Shown: piece by piece, positions 45,206-53,589 of the stretch
How positions within the stretch are numbered: the first letter of the stretch is position 1
Layout: each line of letters opens with the position of its first letter
Assembly (NCBI RefSeq): GCF_900099735.1
Contig: NZ_FNDT01000014.1
Coordinates: forward strand, 1-64,000
Length of the DNA: 64,000 nucleotides
DNA from: Arthrobacter subterraneus
Lineage (GTDB): Bacteria; Actinomycetota; Actinomycetes; Actinomycetales; Micrococcaceae
Reading direction: 5' to 3'
Notes under the pieces: generated by a model
Databases searched by the model: none
Seen by the model: the letters and a program-made list of their open reading frames with translations, nothing else
Told to the model about the DNA's origin: nothing
Made by a program: the position numbers and the translations under genes

Positions 45206-46195
45206 TCACTCACGCCCGCCCCGACCTACCTCTGACGGTCGTCGGCTGGAACGTGGCAAGCCCGCCCTGGTCAGCTCTCGCGCGAGGAGCTGCGGGCCTG
45301 TCGCTTCCCTCCACTCCCACCTCACGACGTTCTTTCCCGTGGCACGAACGCGGTTCTCCCGATTCTTTTCATCGATGACAACCTGGGACGCCGTTCTGCC
45401 GTTCATGTACTCGGGTTTCTGATACTTTCCCCGGCCGTCGAACTCCCCCACCAGCGCGTAATCCTTCCACCAGAAGTCGACCACCGCCGCCAGTCCCATC
45501 TCATCCATCACGCTGTACTGCAGATCGGGCTCAGGAAAACCGAGTTCGGCTATATGCACCCGGCTCAGCGACTCCCCCGGGTACATCGCCCGGCCGTCGG
45601 AGAACTGCAGAACCCGCCGGGCTTTTCGTCTTTTGGCGCCCGATGGAAGCAGTGCCACGCATTCCTCCACTTCGGCTTTCCCTACCGGCCGACGACGGTT
45701 TTCTACCGGAAGGGGCTTGGTGTTGAGCAGCCGGTCCATGACGGCAACCGCCCACGGAAAGTCATAAATGAGCGCGAGGTCGACGGCGGTCTGGACTTTG
45801 TCGGTCACTTGCATGCCATGGTCGAGCGCTACGGGCGTGGACAGGTATGGATCGCGAGTGATCCGACGGACTCCGTTGCTACTCCTACGTCCGCTTCCCA
45901 CCGGCACGATCATCTGGACGTCCGATGGCAGATCAGGCCGGGGAAAACCCCACAGCACTCCAGCAGTTTCTGCGCCGAAGAGCGGAGTCCGACGTGCGGT
46001 GCGAACCATCGCTGCGAGCATTCCCCGGTAGCGTTCCTCGTCTTCAAGCAGCCTCCAATCCTGCGCGTCCACGTAACATCCATGTCTGATCCGGAGCAGC
46101 TCGCCGCTCCTGGCACGTCGGGAGAGTTCGCGCGGCCAGGCCTCGTCGTACGGTTTGTCTGCGCTGGTGCGGATTGGAAGTGGAAAGTCGCCCAT
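45206..46195 (-). CDS. AbiEi-type antitoxin-like / DUF559 nuclease-like protein
   Basis: This 329-residue protein has two parts. The N-terminal half (PWPRELSRRARSGELLRIRHGCYVD... type winged-helix start, then TAGVLWGFPRP) resembles AbiEi/type IV toxin-antitoxin regulators and similar Arthrobacter proteins. The C-terminal part (VVDFWWKDYALVGEFDGRGKYQ..., then RENRVRATGKNVVRWEW) resembles DUF559/Vsr-like PD-(D/E)XK nucleases. No partner toxin is next to it. ATG 46195 is chosen; TTG 46207 is possible. It is flanked on both sides by the GTGAGCAACC repeat clusters, which suggests mobility. Function is a family-level guess. Confidence 0.7.
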   Translation of the reverse strand: MGDFPLPIRTSADKPYDEAWPRELSRRARSGELLRIRHGCYVDAQDWRLLEDEERYRGMLAAMVRTARRTPLFGAETAGVLWGFPRPDLPSDVQMIVPVGSGRRSSNGVRRITRDPYLSTPVALDHGMQVTDKVQTAVDLALIYDFPWAVAVMDRLLNTKPLPVENRRRPVGKAEVEECVALLPSGAKRRKARRVLQFSDGRAMYPGESLSRVHIAELGFPEPDLQYSVMDEMGLAAVVDFWWKDYALVGEFDGRGKYQKPEYMNGRTASQVVIDEKNRENRVRATGKNVVRWEWREATGPQLLARELTRAGLPRSSRRPSEVGRGGRE

Positions 46196-46284
46196 GATTC
46201 CCAGCAAATCCCATCAGCCTGCCGCGCGGGGAAGCCGAACCGGTTCTGTGGATAACGCACTGCGCGGGTGGCGATGGGCAACTC

Positions 46285-46400
46285 GTGAGCAACCTGGACC
46301 GGGGTGAGCAACTTTTCCCTCACCACGGCCCGGATTGCTCGTCGTCGCGTCCGGATTGCTCGTCATCGCGTCCACATTGCTCCCAGCCCCGTCCGGATTG
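46285..46400. repeat. GTGAGCAACC repeat cluster, right copy
   Basis: GTGAGCAACCTGGACCG occurs at 46285 and GGTGAGCAACTTTTCC at about 46303. The inverse form GGATTGCTCGTCGTCGCGTCC follows as 21-base tandem units at 46332-46352, 46353-46373 and, weaker, 46374-46394. With the left cluster it brackets the AbiEi/DUF559-like gene in direct orientation. The gap 46196-46467 has no gene. Confidence 0.8.
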
Positions 46401-46467
46401 CGCCTCGGACCCCGCTGGCCCGCCCGCACCACGGCTCACAGCCCGACTGCGGCGATAGGCTGGGCGG

Positions 46468-46989
46468 ATGGGACACATCATTGAGTTCAGCGGTCATACT
46501 CCCTCGGTTCCGGAGTCGGTGTTCGTGGCGCCTACGGCGTCCATCATCGGTAATGCGACTTTCGGCGAAAACTCTAGCGCCTTCTACGGCGTGAGCGTCC
46601 GGGCAGATACCGCAACCATCAGCATCGGTGAAGGCACCAACCTGCAGGACAATGTCGTCGTGCATGCCGACCCGGGCTTTCCCGCCACTGTCGGGAACCG
46701 GGTCAGCGTGGGGCACAGCGCCGTCGTCCACGGATGCACCATCGAGGACGACTGCCTTGTCGGCATGAGCGCCACCATCATGAACGGCGCCACCGTCGGA
46801 ACCGGGTCGCTGGTTGCTGCCGGCGCCATCGTTCTTGAAGGCACACAGATTCCTCCGCGATCCCTGGTGGCCGGGGTCCCCGCAAAGGTGCGCCGGGAGT
46901 TGACCGATGAGGAACTGCAGGGTGTCCGCAATAACGCGAGGAGGTATCAGGAATTGGCCGCAAGTCACCGAGTTGCGTTTACTTCTTGA
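46468..46989 (+). CDS. Gamma-carbonic anhydrase family / hexapeptide-repeat protein
   Basis: This left-handed beta-helix protein of 173 residues is built from hexapeptide repeats (FVAPTASIIGNATFGENSS, GEGTNLQDNVVVHADPG, VGHSAVVHG, VGMSATIMNGATVG). The three metal-ligand His of the family appear in VVHAD, VGHSAVVHG. Such proteins form trimers and are related to gamma carbonic anhydrases or PaaY/YrdA; catalysis is not certain. It ends 32 bases before the ROK regulator, whose likely -35 overlaps its stop. Confidence 0.9.
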   Translation: MGHIIEFSGHTPSVPESVFVAPTASIIGNATFGENSSAFYGVSVRADTATISIGEGTNLQDNVVVHADPGFPATVGNRVSVGHSAVVHGCTIEDDCLVGMSATIMNGATVGTGSLVAAGAIVLEGTQIPPRSLVAGVPAKVRRELTDEELQGVRNNARRYQELAASHRVAFTS

Positions 46990-46996
46990 CGGCAAC
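46985..46996 (+). promoter_or_regulatory. Shared 12-bp motif at the -35 of the ROK gene
   Basis: CTTGACGGCAAC overlaps a TTGACG -35-like hexamer upstream of the ROK gene. The same 12-mer with one change occurs at 48265-48276 upstream of the sugar ABC operon, so it could be the operator of the ROK protein. No good -10 is visible here. Confidence 0.3.
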
Positions 46997-47021
46997 TACC
47001 TGCATGTAGGAATGTGTATGC

Positions 47022-48230
47022 ATGTCCGTAGAGTCCGCCGCGCCGTCGCGGTCCAACCCTCGTCGAGCCCCCGCCAAACCGGGCTCACAGTCAGCCCTGC
47101 GGCAATCGAACGAGCAGCGGATTGTCCAGGCACTCGCAACCGGAGGCCCGCAGACCCAGGCCGAGCTTGCCCGCCAGACCGGGCTGTCGACGGCGACGGT
47201 CTCCAACATTGTCCGCGGCATGTCCCGCTCGGGAACGGTGACCACCAGTCCAACCACCAGCTCCGGGCGTAGGGCTCTCTCCGTTGCACTCAACGACGAC
47301 GGTTCGGTTGCGGTGGGCATCGACATCGGCCGACGGCACCTGAGGGTTGTTCTTGCGGGGCCTGACTATCGCGTCCTGGGTGAGGAAGCCATCGCCCTCA
47401 AAGCCGGACACACCGCAGCGGAAGGTCTTGATGCAGCGGCGGAGCTCCTCGACAGGCTCCTTGCCGAGCAGGGCATCCCGCGAAGCTCGGTCCTGGGCGC
47501 GGGCATCGGCATCCCGGGGCCCATCGACCGCCGGTCGGGGACGGTCGTGCAGGGCGCAATCCTGCCAGAGTGGGTGGGAATCAACATCCTCGAGACCTTC
47601 GGAAAGCGCCTGGGAATACCCGTATTCATTGACAATGACGCCAATCTCGGCGCCTTGGCGCAGGTCACCTGGGGCCCGCACAGTTCGGTGGAAAATCTCA
47701 TCTTCGTGAAGGTCGGTTCGGGCATCGGCGCAGGGCTTATCCTGAACGGCTCGCTCTATTACGGGAACGTCGGAATCACCGGCGAGCTCGGTCACATGAC
47801 GATCAACGAGCACGGCCTGATCTGCCGGTGCGGCAACCGCGGGTGCCTCGAAACGGTTGCCTCCACGTCGACGATGATCAGTCTGCTTCAGCGCACCACC
47901 GACCGCCCCCTGATGGCACCGGACATTGTGCGACTGGCCCTGCGCGGCGACACCGCCACGCTCCGTGTCATTGACGACGCCGGACTTGCGATCGGACGCG
48001 CGGTGGCCCACGTCGCAAACCTGATCAACCCGGAACTCATCGTTCTCGGCGGCTCCCTCACGGACCTCGGCGACATCCTCCTCGATCCCGTCCGGCGCGG
48101 CCTGCTGCGCCATGCGGTTCCGGTCGTCGGTGAGTCGACCACGGTGTGCATGGGGTCGCTTGGGGAACGGGCGGAAGCACTGGGAGGGGCCGCCGTCGTT
48201 CTCTCCCAACCGAGTTCCATTCTTGGTTGA
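47022..48230 (+). CDS. ROK family transcriptional regulator
   Basis: This 402-residue repressor has an N-terminal winged helix-turn-helix (about 28-78, [32 protein letters not shown]). A ROK domain (ASKHA fold: [76 protein letters not shown]) follows, with the zinc-binding CRCGNRGC motif. It is likely the local regulator of the sugar ABC operon that follows 121 bases downstream; ROK repressors of this type respond to xylose, glucose or related sugars. The start ATG 47022 has AGGA about 11 bases upstream. Confidence 0.92.
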   Translation: MSVESAAPSRSNPRRAPAKPGSQSALRQSNEQRIVQALATGGPQTQAELARQTGLSTATVSNIVRGMSRSGTVTTSPTTSSGRRALSVALNDDGSVAVGIDIGRRHLRVVLAGPDYRVLGEEAIALKAGHTAAEGLDAAAELLDRLLAEQGIPRSSVLGAGIGIPGPIDRRSGTVVQGAILPEWVGINILETFGKRLGIPVFIDNDANLGALAQVTWGPHSSVENLIFVKVGSGIGAGLILNGSLYYGNVGITGELGHMTINEHGLICRCGNRGCLETVASTSTMISLLQRTTDRPLMAPDIVRLALRGDTATLRVIDDAGLAIGRAVAHVANLINPELIVLGGSLTDLGDILLDPVRRGLLRHAVPVVGESTTVCMGSLGERAEALGGAAVVLSQPSSILG

Positions 48231-48264
48231 GCCTCTAACAGTTCATATCATTTTGCGTTCAAGA

Positions 48265-48295
48265 CTTGACTGCAACACCCCACACAGGGTTAACT
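48265..48295 (+). promoter_or_regulatory. Likely promoter/operator of the sugar ABC operon
   Basis: TTGACT (48266-48271) and TTAACT (48290-48295) are 18 bases apart, 57 bases upstream of mmsA. The 12-mer CTTGACTGCAAC (48265-48276) overlapping the -35 also occurs, with one change, upstream of the ROK gene. Confidence 0.4.
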
Positions 48296-48351
48296 TTTCT
48301 TCGGGCCATCAACGGCCTGCAGACAGCGCCGTCAGTCGCGGGAAGGCCTCC

Positions 48352-49890
48352 ATGGATAATCACATCATCCTCGAGATGCAGTCGATCACGAAGGAATTCC
48401 CCGGCGTGAAAGCGCTGGACAACGTTTCCTTGTCCGTCACAGCAGGTGAAATCCACGCGATCTGCGGCGAGAACGGCGCGGGCAAGTCGACGCTCATGAA
48501 GGTTCTCTCCGGGGTTTATCCTCACGGCACCTACAGCGGACGGATTGTCTTCCAGGGCAGGGAAGTCCAGTTCAAGGACATCCGGTCCAGCGAAGCGGCC
48601 GGCATTGTGATCATCCACCAGGAGCTGGCTCTCATTCCGGAGCTGTCCATCGCTGAGAACATCTTTCTCGGCAACGAGCCAACGCGTTTCGGAGTCATCA
48701 ACTGGGACAAGGTGAACTCGGACACCCTCGAGCTGATGGCCCGTGTGGGTCTCCGGGAGGAGCCGACCACCAAGGTCAAGGACATCGGAGTGGGCAAACA
48801 GCAGCTTGTCGAGATCGCCAAGGCCCTGAGCAAGTCGGTCAAGCTGCTCATCCTCGATGAGCCAACTGCGGCGCTTAATGAGTCGGACTCACAGCACCTC
48901 CTGGACCTGATGGCCGGGCTGCGGTCCAAGGGCATCTCATGCATCATGATCTCGCACAAGCTCAACGAGATCGAGCAGATCGCCGACTCCATCACCATCA
49001 TCCGTGACGGCAAATCCATCGAAACCCTCCACGTTAAGAACGACGGCGTGGACGAGGACCGCATTATCCGCGGGATGGTGGGACGCTCCCTTGAGTCACG
49101 GTTCCCCGACCACACCCCGAAGATCGGCGAGGTCTTCTTTGAGGTACGAAACTGGACCGTCGGGCACCCTGCTGTCGGCGACCGTCTGGTCTGCAAGAAC
49201 TCGAATTTCACGGTACGCCGCGGGGAAATCGTGGGATTCGCCGGTCTGATGGGCGCCGGACGCACGGAGCTCGCCCGCTCGGTGTTTGGACGCTCCTACG
49301 GAAATTTCAAGTCCGGGCAGATCTTTAAGGACGGCAAGGAGATCCAGCTCCGAAATGTTGCGCAGGCCATTGAGCACGGCCTCGCGTATGTCACTGAGGA
49401 CCGGAAGTCGCTCGGGCTGAATCTGCTCGATGACATCAAAGCCACCACTGTGGCAGCCAACCTGCAGAAGATCACCAAGGGTCTGGTGGTGGACGCTGAC
49501 CAGGAATTCGTGGTCGCCGAGGAGTACCGGAAATCACTGCGGACCAAGACCCCCAGTGTGAATGAAGGCGTCGCAAAGCTCTCCGGCGGCAACCAGCAGA
49601 AAGTTGTGCTCGCCAAGTGGATGTTCACCGATCCAGACCTGTTGATCCTTGACGAGCCGACCCGTGGCATCGACGTCGGTGCAAAGTATGAAATCTATGG
49701 AATCATCCAGCGTCTGGCCGATCAGGGGAAGGGCGTCATCGTCATTTCATCGGAGCTGCCGGAGCTCCTCGGACTCTCCGACCGGATTTACACCATTTTC
49801 GAAGGCGCAATCACCGGCGAGGTGAGCCGTGACGAAGCAAGCCAGGAATCCCTGATGAAACTCATGACCGCCAGCAGGAAATCTGCTTGA
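48352..49890 (+). CDS. mmsA: Multiple-monosaccharide ABC transporter ATP-binding protein
   Basis: This tandem-ATPase subunit of the GguA/MmsA/XylG class has 512 residues. The first domain has Walker [26 protein letters not shown] and Walker [13 protein letters not shown]. The second has [20 protein letters not shown] and [14 protein letters not shown] with [20 protein letters not shown]. The phrase [13 protein letters not shown] is typical of GguA. The frame is open from 48112, but ATG 48352 with GGAAGG upstream gives [23 protein letters not shown]. It is the first gene of ATPase - permease - binding protein. Confidence 0.93.
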   Translation: MDNHIILEMQSITKEFPGVKALDNVSLSVTAGEIHAICGENGAGKSTLMKVLSGVYPHGTYSGRIVFQGREVQFKDIRSSEAAGIVIIHQELALIPELSIAENIFLGNEPTRFGVINWDKVNSDTLELMARVGLREEPTTKVKDIGVGKQQLVEIAKALSKSVKLLILDEPTAALNESDSQHLLDLMAGLRSKGISCIMISHKLNEIEQIADSITIIRDGKSIETLHVKNDGVDEDRIIRGMVGRSLESRFPDHTPKIGEVFFEVRNWTVGHPAVGDRLVCKNSNFTVRRGEIVGFAGLMGAGRTELARSVFGRSYGNFKSGQIFKDGKEIQLRNVAQAIEHGLAYVTEDRKSLGLNLLDDIKATTVAANLQKITKGLVVDADQEFVVAEEYRKSLRTKTPSVNEGVAKLSGGNQQKVVLAKWMFTDPDLLILDEPTRGIDVGAKYEIYGIIQRLADQGKGVIVISSELPELLGLSDRIYTIFEGAITGEVSRDEASQESLMKLMTASRKSA

Positions 49891-49913
49891 ACCGCTGCCA
49901 AGGAGCTACCACA

Positions 49914-51203
49914 ATGAATTCTCTCAAGAAACTCTTTGGCGGTAATACCCGCCAGTTCGGAATGATCTTCGCGCTGATCGCGCTGGTGATCTTCTTCCAG
50001 TGGCAGACGGGTGGAAAGACCCTGACGTCCGCGAACATGATGAACCTGTTCAACGGAAACTCCTACATCCTCATTCTGGCCATCGGTATGGTGCTCGTCA
50101 TCATCGCCGGCCATATTGACCTTTCAGTGGGGTCAATCGCTGCCTTCGCCGGCATCGTGGTGGCGATCGCCATGCGGGACTGGGGCATCCCCTGGTACAT
50201 GGGTATCCTCGTCGGGCTTGGTCTGGGCGCCCTGATCGGCATTTGGCAGGGGTTCTGGGTTGCCTACGTCGGCATACCGGCGTTCATCGTCACGCTCGCG
50301 GGTATGCTGCTCTTCCGCGGTGCCAACCAGTTCGTTGGGAAGTCGAACACCGTTCCTGTGCCGCAGGAGTTCCAGTACATCGGTTCCGGCTACCTTCCCG
50401 AGGTTGGACCAGTCACCGGCTACAACAACCTCACCCTGCTGCTCGGTTTCCTCCTCGTTGGAGTGGTGATCTACAACGAGCTGAAGAACCGCAAGCGGCT
50501 TGAGCGGGTCGGTGCGGAAACACCGGAGATGTGGGTTTCAGTCCTCAAGATCGCCCTCGTCTCTGCGGCCATTCTGTACGCCACCTACCTTTTTGCCACC
50601 GGGCGCCCGGGCACCTCGTTTCCGATCCCCGGGCTGATCCTCGGCGTCCTCGTCATCATCTACGGCTTCATCTCCAACAAGACCATCGCCGGTCGACACG
50701 TGTACGCCGTCGGCGGCAACCGCCACGCAGCAGAGCTGTCCGGCGTCAAGAGCCGCCGCATCAACTTCCTTGTCATGATGAACATGTCCATCCTTGCCTC
50801 GCTGGCCGGCATGATCTTCGTTGGCCGCTCCACCGCATCCGGCCCGTTTGACGGCGTCGGTTGGGAACTTGACGCGATTGCCGCCGTATTTATCGGCGGT
50901 GCGGCGGTGACCGGCGGCGTCGGCACCGTTGTGGGTTCGATCATCGGGGGCCTCGTGATGGCCGTCCTCAACAACGGCCTCCAGCTGCTGGGTATCGGCG
51001 CTGATATGACGCAGATCATCAAGGGCCTGGTGCTGCTGGTCGCCGTCGCGTTCGATGTCTACAACAAGAGCCAGGGCAAGCCGTCCATCACCGGCCTCCT
51101 TGCACGCGGCTTCGGCGGCGGCCGGAACAAGCCGGAGGCGCCTGCAGACGCGGAGGAGAACCTGGCCGCCCGGGAGGCCGTCGGCACCAAACAGGTCCTC
51201 TGA
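49914..51203 (+). CDS. mmsB: Multiple-monosaccharide ABC transporter permease
   Basis: This inner-membrane permease of the GguB/XylH class has 429 residues and about ten hydrophobic segments. Characteristic pieces are MVLVIIAGHIDLSVGSIAAFAGIVVA, FIVTLAGMLLFRGANQ and the cytoplasmic loop YAVGGNRHAAELSGVKSRRINFLVM (EAA-type), plus AIAAVFIGGAAVTGGVGTVVGSIIGGLVMAVLNNGL. AAGGAG precedes ATG 49914. The tail after about residue 395 is polar. It sits between the ATPase and the binding protein. Confidence 0.93.
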   Translation: MNSLKKLFGGNTRQFGMIFALIALVIFFQWQTGGKTLTSANMMNLFNGNSYILILAIGMVLVIIAGHIDLSVGSIAAFAGIVVAIAMRDWGIPWYMGILVGLGLGALIGIWQGFWVAYVGIPAFIVTLAGMLLFRGANQFVGKSNTVPVPQEFQYIGSGYLPEVGPVTGYNNLTLLLGFLLVGVVIYNELKNRKRLERVGAETPEMWVSVLKIALVSAAILYATYLFATGRPGTSFPIPGLILGVLVIIYGFISNKTIAGRHVYAVGGNRHAAELSGVKSRRINFLVMMNMSILASLAGMIFVGRSTASGPFDGVGWELDAIAAVFIGGAAVTGGVGTVVGSIIGGLVMAVLNNGLQLLGIGADMTQIIKGLVLLVAVAFDVYNKSQGKPSITGLLARGFGGGRNKPEAPADAEENLAAREAVGTKQVL

Positions 51204-51261
51204 CGGACCTCTTCAAGCTTCATTGACCAACAAAGCAAAAATGCTAAAGAAAGAGAATGGA

Positions 51262-52356
51262 ATGCGTAATTTCGCAAAATCCTTCGCAGCTATTGCTGCA
51301 ATTTCAGCGCTGGCGCTGACCTCGTGCGGCCGTGAGGATACGGGTACGGGCACCGAAGGCGGCGGCGAGGCAGCTGCCGGTTTCGAAGAAGGCGCAGCAA
51401 TCGGTGTTGCCCTTCCCCAGAAGACCTCGGAAAACTGGGTTCTGGCAGAGCAGCTGTTCAACGATGGTCTGACTGAAGCCGGGTATGAGCCCGACGTACA
51501 GTTCGCCAACGGCGGAGTCTCGGAGCAGCAGAACCAGATCAGCTCCATGATCACCAATGGTGTCGAGGTTCTGATCGTCGGTGCGATCGACGGCGCCCAG
51601 CTCGGCACCCAGCTGCAGCAGGCCAAGGACGCCGGCATCACCGTCATCGCCTATGATCGTCTGCTGACCAACACCGAGAACGTTGACTACTACGTTGCGT
51701 ACGACAACTTCCAGGTCGGCGAACTCCAGGGCCAGGCGCTTCTGGACGGCATGGCCGAACGCGGCGAGGGTCCGTACAACATTGAGCTGTTCGCAGGGTC
51801 CCCCGACGATGCCAACGCTCAGGTCTTCTTCGACGGCGCCATGAGCGTGCTGCAGCCCGAAATCGAAGCCGGCAACCTCAATGTTGTCTCCGGCCAGACC
51901 GAGTTCAACCAGGCGGTGACCCAGGGCTGGAAGGCCGAGAACGCCCAGCGCCGCATGGACACACTGCTGACCGGCAACTACACCGACACGGAGCTGCACG
52001 GCGTCCTCTCCCCCAACGACACCCTGGCCCGCGCAATCCTGACGTCCGTCAAGGCTGCCGGCAAGGACCTGCCGATCGTCACTGGGCAGGATTCGGAGGT
52101 TGAGTCGGTCAAGTCGATCATGGCCGGCGAGCAGTACTCCACCATCAACAAGGACACCCGCGACCTGGTTGCCCACGCGATCACCATGGTGGAGGGTCTC
52201 GCCGCAGGCGAGGAACTCGAGGTCAACGACACCGAGACCTACGACAACGGGGTAAAGGTGGTTCCGGCCTACCTCCTCGAGCCGCAGATCGTCACCCAGG
52301 AAAACGCTGCCGAAGCGTACGCCGACGATCCCACGCTCTCTGAACTGACCAAGTAG
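51262..52356 (+). CDS. chvE: Sugar ABC transporter substrate-binding lipoprotein (ChvE type)
   Basis: This surface lipoprotein binds monosaccharides (ChvE/XylF-like periplasmic-binding fold). Of its 364 residues the first 22 are a signal with lipobox LALTSC, followed by a Gly/Glu/Thr linker. The mature part holds IGVALPQKTSENWVLAEQLF, LIVGAIDGAQLGTQLQQAKDAGITVIAYDRLL and GTVLSPNDTLARAI-type segments; the DRLL and Asn/Asp pocket residues fit sugar binding. ATG 51262 is chosen (AAAGAGA upstream); ATG 51241 is possible. A strong terminator follows, so the Gfo/Idh gene has separate transcription. Confidence 0.9.
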   Translation: MRNFAKSFAAIAAISALALTSCGREDTGTGTEGGGEAAAGFEEGAAIGVALPQKTSENWVLAEQLFNDGLTEAGYEPDVQFANGGVSEQQNQISSMITNGVEVLIVGAIDGAQLGTQLQQAKDAGITVIAYDRLLTNTENVDYYVAYDNFQVGELQGQALLDGMAERGEGPYNIELFAGSPDDANAQVFFDGAMSVLQPEIEAGNLNVVSGQTEFNQAVTQGWKAENAQRRMDTLLTGNYTDTELHGVLSPNDTLARAILTSVKAAGKDLPIVTGQDSEVESVKSIMAGEQYSTINKDTRDLVAHAITMVEGLAAGEELEVNDTETYDNGVKVVPAYLLEPQIVTQENAAEAYADDPTLSELTK

Positions 52357-52368
52357 CACGCCCCAAAG

Positions 52369-52407
52369 AGCTCCCCGGCCGCCCCGAACGCGGCCGGGGA
52401 GCTTTTC
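52369..52407 (+). terminator. Terminator of the sugar ABC operon
   Basis: The perfect 13-bp stem AGCTCCCCGGCCG/CGGCCGGGGAGCT (52369-52381, 52391-52403) has a 9-base loop and is followed by TTTT. It lies 13 bases after the binding-protein stop. Confidence 0.85.
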
Positions 52408-52458
52408 CGTGTAGCGTCACAGGTGGACTGCTCCTGCCGCATTGGGAAGTATGAAGGA

Positions 52459-53535
52459 ATGACCACGAACCTCCGCTTCCCCGTACCCCCCTGCGCTGCC
52501 CCGGACGCGCCGTCACCCTTCACCGCCACCGGCGAACCGCTGCGCTGGGGCGTCGTTGCCACCGGTAGCATCGCCCGGAAAGTCACCGAAGATCTGGCCC
52601 AACTCGAAGACGCTGTCCTGCAGGCGGTCAGCTCGCGGATCGAGGAGCGGGCACGCGCCTTCGCTGACACCTACGGCTTTGTGACCGCCCACTACGACGA
52701 CGACGGTGCCCGCGGCTTCGAGCGGCTGGCCCAGGACCCCGACGTCGACGTGGTGTATGTTGCCACTCCGCACGGCCAGCACTACGAGGTCTGCAAAGCC
52801 CTCTTGTCAGCGGGCAAGCACGTCCTGTGTGAGAAAGCTCTCACCGTCAACGCCCATGAAGCGGAGGAGCTGATTGCCCTGGCGCAGGCCAAGGGTGTCT
52901 TCCTCATGGAGGCCGTCTGGACCCGCTTCCTGCCGAGCGTCAACAGGGCCTTTGACATCATTCACTCCGGTGAACTGGGCGACATCCGCTGGGTTCAGGC
53001 TGACCTCGGTTTTCCGGCCGTCTATGACCCCGAGGCTCGTCTCTGGGACCCGCTCGCCGGCGGCGGTGCGCTGCTGGACCTCACCGTCTATCCGTCGACC
53101 TGGGCATTGGGATCGCTGGGATTCCCCACCTCCGTTTCCGCTGAGGGCACACTGAATAACGACGGCGTCGACACCCAGAACGCACTCACGCTCACTTATG
53201 CGAGCGGTGCGCAGGCCCAGCTGAGCTCTTCACTGATCGCTTCCGGACCGTGCCAGGCCACCGTTGCGGGCACCCTTGGCTGGCTCCGTACGTCGGCTCC
53301 CCTTCACAATCCGCGTGAGCTGTATGTGCAGCCGCACGGTGGTGAGGCGCGGGTCGAGAAGTTCGAGCAGGCGGGTAACGGGTACTCGTACGAGCTCCGT
53401 GAAACCACCCGCTGCATCCAGGAAGGGCTCCTTGAGAGCCCCACTATGCCGCTGCAGCACACACTCGACACCATGCGGATGCTCGACGGCGTCCGGGCCC
53501 AGTTGGGCGTCCGGTACGCCAACGACGACCGCTAG
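52459..53535 (+). CDS. Gfo/Idh/MocA family oxidoreductase
   Basis: This is a NAD(P)-dependent sugar oxidoreductase of 358 residues. The Rossmann start RWGVVATGSIARKVTEDLAQL, the DVVYVATPHGQHYEVCKALLSAGKHVLCEKALTVNAHEAEEL segment with the catalytic CEKAL (EKP-type) motif, and VFLMEAVWTRFLPSV are family hallmarks. Substrate is unknown, but its place after the sugar importer suggests sugar or polyol oxidation. The frame is open from 52423; ATG 52459 with GGGAAG upstream gives MTTNLRFPVPPC. A hairpin at 53546-53580 follows. Confidence 0.9.
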   Translation: MTTNLRFPVPPCAAPDAPSPFTATGEPLRWGVVATGSIARKVTEDLAQLEDAVLQAVSSRIEERARAFADTYGFVTAHYDDDGARGFERLAQDPDVDVVYVATPHGQHYEVCKALLSAGKHVLCEKALTVNAHEAEELIALAQAKGVFLMEAVWTRFLPSVNRAFDIIHSGELGDIRWVQADLGFPAVYDPEARLWDPLAGGGALLDLTVYPSTWALGSLGFPTSVSAEGTLNNDGVDTQNALTLTYASGAQAQLSSSLIASGPCQATVAGTLGWLRTSAPLHNPRELYVQPHGGEARVEKFEQAGNGYSYELRETTRCIQEGLLESPTMPLQHTLDTMRMLDGVRAQLGVRYANDDR

Positions 53536-53545
53536 GAAAGACCGT

Positions 53546-53580
53546 TTGCCGGCCGGTGCTGTGCAGGAACCGGCCGGCAA
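53546..53580. terminator. Hairpin between Gfo/Idh gene and the LAQTG protein
   Basis: The perfect 12-bp inverted repeat TTGCCGGCCGGT/ACCGGCCGGCAA (53546-53557, 53569-53580) has an 11-base loop and lies between convergent genes. Without a clear T-run, it may act on both. Confidence 0.6.
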
Positions 53581-53589
53581 GCGGATCCT

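Noticed and set aside
45041-46400. CRISPR array
   Set aside because: The repeats are short, unevenly spaced at 19-31 bases, occur in both orientations and have no unique spacers of constant length or cas genes.
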